This document shows positions 21,866-24,008 of a stretch of DNA of 24,008 nt, piece by piece. Numbering within the stretch: the stretch's first letter is position 1; every line of letters starts with the position of its first letter. The notes under the pieces are model-generated. The model worked only from the letters and a program-made list of their open reading frames with translations, made no database searches and had not been told where the DNA came from. The stretch is from a virus, in the IMG/VR virus record IMGVR_UViG_3300047409_000036, positions 1 through 24,008 of that record, one strand, 5' to 3'. The position numbers were made by a program, and so were the translations under genes.

Positions 21866-22969
21866 ATGGCTGCCGTCGTCAGCGCAACACCAGCTTCGCA
21901 GGCGGTGAACCAGTACATCGATGTCACCGGAACCGGCGGAAGCTCCGCGAAGAACCGGCTGAAGCTCGACGGGGTTGTCGTGTGGGGCGGCTGCACCGAC
22001 ACCACCTTCGAGACGACGATCCAGCTCGGGGCCGCCGCCGGAACCTCGACGATCGACTGGGAGCAGTACCTCGCTGGGACCTGGACGAGCGTTGACACCT
22101 TCTCCGAGACGGTGACGAGCTCGGGCGGCGGGACGGCCGCACAGTTCCCCGGCACCGGACCATCCACGGCTGCTGCTCTCACGGCGATGATGACGAACAA
22201 CTCCATCCGCATCATCGAGATCGCAGCGGGCACCTACTCGCAGTTCCACGTCTACATCCGAAACACGCGAGGCAGCGCCAACTCCTTGACGGTGAGGCCG
22301 GCGCCAGGAGCAGCCGTCATCTTTGACGGCGCCAGCGTGGCCGGTGCGGACGGTGTCTTCTACTTCGGCGCCGACAACGGTGGCGCCGGCTACCCCGGCT
22401 CGGTCACGGACTACATCACGATCGATGCCGCGGGTACGGGCGGATCCTTCGCCTTCGCCAACTACCACATCGGCTCGACGGGCCTCGTCTACACCGGATG
22501 GTCGGACCACATCACGGTCAACGGGATCACGGTCACGGGCTTCGACGGGGTGATCAGCGGGGGTGGCTTCTATAACCAGTCGCACGCGGTCTATGTCAGC
22601 GAGGGCGGCAGTCCGGGTCACGCGACCACGAACCTGACGGCGAATGGCTGGAACGTGACCGGGGTATCTCGTCACGTCAACGGGCTCCAGACGTTCCATG
22701 AGCCTCAGGGCGCTACCCGGACCGCGCACACCTGGACCGTGACGCTGCTGAACCACTGGGCGCTCATCTACGGCAACAGCGGCAGCCTCGTGGACATCGA
22801 CGGCTGGAACGGGACCAACTGCAACGCGACCATCGACTCACCATCGGGTCAGGCGATCAGCGGCACCGTCAAGAACTGCAACGGTCACGGCTCCTGCGGG
22901 ACGCTGGCCCTCGGCTCGGGCCTCTGGACGAACACCAACCTCGCCAATGGTGGCGGCAACGTGGCGTAG
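21866..22969 (+). CDS. Beta-helix tail protein, possible depolymerase
   Basis: A 367-residue protein with AGGAG 5 nt before the ATG. Residues 1-90 are a small beta domain (KNRLKLDGVVVWGGCTDTTF) likely to attach it to the tail. Then IRIIEIAAGTYSQFHVYI opens a parallel beta-helix, with coils such as LTVRPAPGAAVIFDGASV, ITVNGITVTGFDGVISGG, LTANGWNVTGVSRHVNGLQT and a Cys-bearing end (CNATIDSPSG, VKNCNGHGSCG). Pectate-lyase-like helices at the end of a tail operon commonly bind or cut capsule or cell-wall polysaccharide. Catalytic residues cannot be identified by eye. It is the last gene before a new promoter. Confidence 0.75.
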   Translation: MAAVVSATPASQAVNQYIDVTGTGGSSAKNRLKLDGVVVWGGCTDTTFETTIQLGAAAGTSTIDWEQYLAGTWTSVDTFSETVTSSGGGTAAQFPGTGPSTAAALTAMMTNNSIRIIEIAAGTYSQFHVYIRNTRGSANSLTVRPAPGAAVIFDGASVAGADGVFYFGADNGGAGYPGSVTDYITIDAAGTGGSFAFANYHIGSTGLVYTGWSDHITVNGITVTGFDGVISGGGFYNQSHAVYVSEGGSPGHATTNLTANGWNVTGVSRHVNGLQTFHEPQGATRTAHTWTVTLLNHWALIYGNSGSLVDIDGWNGTNCNATIDSPSGQAISGTVKNCNGHGSCGTLALGSGLWTNTNLANGGGNVA

Positions 22970-23009
22970 CCTCTTGACATGCCGCTACGCACCGCGTAGT
23001 GTCACGGTA
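22964..23009 (+). promoter_or_regulatory. Promoter with operator palindromes, leaderless start
   Basis: TTGACA (22974-22979), a 17-nt spacer and TAGTGT (22997-23002) form the best promoter in the window. The expected transcription start falls on the ATG at 23009, so the mRNA would be leaderless. CTACGC-ACC-GCGTAG (22985-22999) is a perfect palindrome overlapping the -10. GCGTAGC (22964-22970), which contains the stop of the previous gene, is a third half-site inverted relative to GCTACGC (22984-22990) around the -35. This is a typical repressor operator layout, and an XRE-type regulator is encoded in the same cassette. Confidence 0.72.
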
Positions 23010-23206
23010 TGAACAGCAGCGAGCAGGTCTGGAAGATCACCGCAGGGACCAAGGTCCGCACCGTCTACGGCGAGGACGCGGTCCTTGTCACGGACTGGTT
23101 CGACTGGGAAGCCTCCGTCACCGTCCGCACGAGCTACGGCGAGACGCAGCGGTTCCACCCGGCGAAGATCTACATCGACGGAGCGGCGCTGCCGTACAAG
23201 GCATGA
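23009..23206 (+). CDS. Small beta-rich protein from a leaderless transcript
   Basis: A 65-residue protein (MNSSEQVWKITAGTKVRTVY ... AKIYIDGAALPYKA). The ATG coincides with the predicted transcription start and has no Shine-Dalgarno, as in leaderless actinobacterial genes. Alternating hydrophobic residues (TVYGEDAVLVTDWF, ASVTVRTSYGETQRF) suggest a small SH3-like barrel. I do not recognise a family. Being first in an operator-controlled cassette with a helix-turn-helix regulator, it could be a regulatory or early-expressed accessory protein. It overlaps the regulator gene by 4 nt. Confidence 0.68.
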   Translation: MNSSEQVWKITAGTKVRTVYGEDAVLVTDWFDWEASVTVRTSYGETQRFHPAKIYIDGAALPYKA

Positions 23207-23400
23207 CCGAACAGACACCTCCAGCATGGAAGACCCTGCGCGAGATGGCGGGGCTGTCTCAGCGCGAAGTGGAGCGTCGATGCGGCTGGCCTACCTCGGG
23301 CCGACTGTCGGTCATCGAACGAGGATTGATCCCGACAGAAGTCGAGCGATCGACCCTCATGCGCGTCCTGCTGGATGCGCTGTCGGAGAAGGCGTCATGA
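23203..23400 (+). CDS. XRE/Cro-type helix-turn-helix regulator
   Basis: The ATG at 23203 overlaps the previous stop (ATGA), giving 65 residues. Residues of about 10-60 fit the XRE fold: LREMAGLSQREVERRCGW is helices 1-2 and SGRLSVIERG is the recognition helix with the conserved I-E-x-G ending. Helices 4-5 follow (VERSTLMRVLLDAL). It is a DNA-binding domain with no separate oligomerisation domain, the size of Cro or a small excision-type regulator. The palindromic promoter 200 nt upstream is the natural target, which would mean self-repression. It could belong to an immunity switch, but no integrase is seen in this window. Confidence 0.75.
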   Translation: MTEQTPPAWKTLREMAGLSQREVERRCGWPTSGRLSVIERGLIPTEVERSTLMRVLLDALSEKAS

Positions 23401-23597
23401 ACCACCCGCAGGGCAAATGCCCCGATCCCGTCCAGCTCGTCCGCCTCGTCGGCGATCCCTCTCGGACCGTCTACCGGGTGTGCGCCGAGTGCAAGCCCTC
23501 CTATGAGGCGCTCGGGATCCTCTTCGTCGCTGCCGATGCCCCCGAGTGGGTCCAGCGGGCAGCAGAGCATCGTCTCCCGGCGAAGGTGGCGGCATGA
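23397..23597 (+). CDS. Small Cys-containing hypothetical protein
   Basis: A 66-residue protein from the ATG overlapping the regulator stop (ATGA). It contains H3, C8 and a VCAEC pair (C29, C32) that could bind one zinc ion. A helical C-terminal half follows (SYEALGILFVAADAPEWVQR). I do not recognise a family. Overlap at both ends with neighbouring small genes and normal codon use for this window support it as a real gene. A role as a small nucleic-acid-binding or partner protein of the regulator is possible but unproven. Confidence 0.6.
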   Translation: MNHPQGKCPDPVQLVRLVGDPSRTVYRVCAECKPSYEALGILFVAADAPEWVQRAAEHRLPAKVAA

Positions 23598-23716
23598 TCC
23601 GCGACCTCCTCGACGGCATCAGCCCGATCCAGATGGTCGGCTACCTGTTGGCAGCCATCGCCATCGTTGGCATCGTCTGGATCGTCGCGGTCACCTATCT
23701 CGTGGCCTTCTCATGA
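23594..23716 (+). CDS. Single-pass membrane mini-protein
   Basis: A 40-residue protein (MIRDLLDGISPIQMVGYLLA, then AIAIVGIVWIVAVTYLVAFS). One strongly hydrophobic helix of about 25 residues follows an N-terminal segment with R3 and two Asp. GAAGG lies about 10 nt upstream and the ATG overlaps the previous stop. Size and shape fit a small inner-membrane peptide, for example a holin-like, superinfection-exclusion or toxin-type peptide, but no family is recognised. It resembles in style, though not in visible sequence, the hydrophobic gene end at the left edge of the window. Confidence 0.62.
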   Translation: MIRDLLDGISPIQMVGYLLAAIAIVGIVWIVAVTYLVAFS

Positions 23717-24008
23717 TGGCCCCCCGGCCCGCTCACGATCCCGGTCGTGGGCGGACCGAGGCGTCATTCGAGACACCCGTCGCGGCGGGTGACGCTTCAC
23801 CGACCCGGACCGCGACACCCTCCGGGTCACTGACAGACGGGGGCGGCAGCGTTGGCGGAGAGGATCAACGCGACCGCTCCAGCGGTGACCGGCCGGGGAG
23901 CTGGAATGCCCGACTGGTTCGTCCGTTCGAATCGGACACGCAGCCGTCCCCGTCTGTGAGTACTCCGACCGCCAGTGGTGGCGACTATGTGCGCGAGGAC
24001 CCCCCCTT
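23713..24008 (+). CDS. Doubtful open frame running off the right edge
   Basis: The frame starts at ATG 23713 (ATGA overlap) or 23716 and stays open to the end. Its product is low in hydrophobic residues and rich in Pro, Gly, Ser, Asp and Arg (SLTDGGGSVGGEDQRDRSSG), with no recognisable motif. The same bases fold into three hairpins and a tRNA-like cloverleaf, which explains the composition better than a protein. It is listed only because the start is coupled like the genuine genes upstream. It is more likely a non-coding region than a gene. Confidence 0.25.
   Translation, partial: MMAPRPAHDPGRGRTEASFETPVAAGDASPTRTATPSGSLTDGGGSVGGEDQRDRSSGDRPGSWNARLVRPFESDTQPSPSVSTPTASGGDYVREDPP
23729..23828 (+). 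other. Cluster of three GC-rich hairpins
   Basis: Three inverted repeats follow each other. The first is CCGCTCACGA/TCGTGGGCGG (23729-23738, 23745-23754; 10 bp with one G-U, loop TCCCGG). The second is CACCCG/CGGGTG (23774-23779, 23786-23791; loop TCGCGG). The third is GACCCGG/CCGGGTC (23802-23808, 23822-23828; 13-nt loop). None is followed by a T-run, so these are not standard terminators. They may be a structured RNA, a processing region ahead of the tRNA-like element, or a site on DNA. Confidence 0.5.
23846..23945 (+). tRNA. tRNA-like cloverleaf, Ser-type D-arm, abnormal anticodon loop
   Basis: Every cloverleaf part can be placed. The acceptor is GCAGCGT/ACGCAGC (23846-23852, 23938-23944), with six of seven pairs. 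T8 and G9 follow. The D-arm is GCG/CGC with loop GAGAGGATCAA, typical of class II (Ser/Leu) tRNAs. A stem ACCGC/GCGGT (23873-23877, 23882-23886) encloses only TCCA. A long variable arm is formed by GACCGG-C-CGGG against CCCG-A-CTGGTT. The T-arm GTCCG-TTCGAAT-CGGAC (23921-23937) is perfect. The discriminator is C and CCA is not encoded. The 4-nt loop cannot present a normal anticodon, so this may be a decayed tRNA, a tRNA mimic or an unusual functional RNA. Confidence 0.45.

Noticed and set aside
22964-22990. GCGTAGC/GCTACGC read as a terminator for the tail operon
   Set aside because: No T-run follows and the loop contains a perfect -35. An operator half-site explanation fits better, although weak termination is not excluded.

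Overview
The window is the virion-structure half of a tailed double-stranded DNA phage (or prophage). All supported genes lie on the + strand, packed head to tail, most joined by 1-4 nt stop/start overlaps (ATGA, GTGA, TGATG, TAATG). Gene content (large terminase, HK97-type portal, protease plus HK97-fold capsid, gp6-like and gp10-like connectors, tail terminator, tail tube, frameshifted tail chaperone, tape measure, tip and fibre proteins, no sheath) indicates a siphovirus with a long non-contractile tail. The DNA is visibly very GC-rich with G/C-ending codons. A TTGACA-N17-TAGTGT promoter drives an apparently leaderless mRNA. Both suggest an actinobacterial or similar high-GC host, but no host gene is present, so the host is inferred.

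Layout. 1-2347: end of a small unidentified gene, two glycosyltransferase-like genes of different folds, and an HNH endonuclease. 2319-6458: large terminase, a portal with an internal Com-like zinc ribbon and proline-rich tail, a small zinc-ribbon protein and a small virion-like protein, closed by a terminator-like hairpin (6469-6514). 6520-10451: two large probable surface proteins, a beta-helix protein and an 814-residue protein with about 25 Gly-Thr-Gly-rich repeats. 10452-10595: a 144-nt non-coding regulatory segment with a promoter/inverted-repeat candidate and a hairpin that buries the next Shine-Dalgarno. 10596-14458: a SAP-like mini-protein, a fused protease/major capsid protein, two tiny charged proteins and the head-tail connectors. 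14524-18307: tail tube, tail assembly chaperone with a CCCTTTG -1 slippery site, and tape measure. 18307-22969: a tail-tip protein, a fibre with a lectin-like C-terminus, and a second beta-helix protein. 22970-23716: an operator-like promoter and four overlapping small genes, including an XRE-type regulator and a one-helix membrane peptide. 23717-24008: a structured stretch with three hairpins and a tRNA-like cloverleaf whose anticodon loop is abnormal.

How it fits together. Terminase and portal package DNA into a shell whose protease is built into the capsid protein. Connectors join it to a tail whose length is set by the 686-residue tape measure and whose distal end carries the adhesins. 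The glycosyltransferase pair beside genes for Ser/Thr/Gly-rich surface proteins suggests virion glycosylation; this is inference. The most unusual points are the surface-protein island between portal and capsid, the SD-sequestering hairpin before the capsid gene, the Com-like insertion in the portal, the self-contained promoter/operator cassette at 22964-23716, and the odd tRNA-like element. No integrase, replication or lysis gene is recognisable here.
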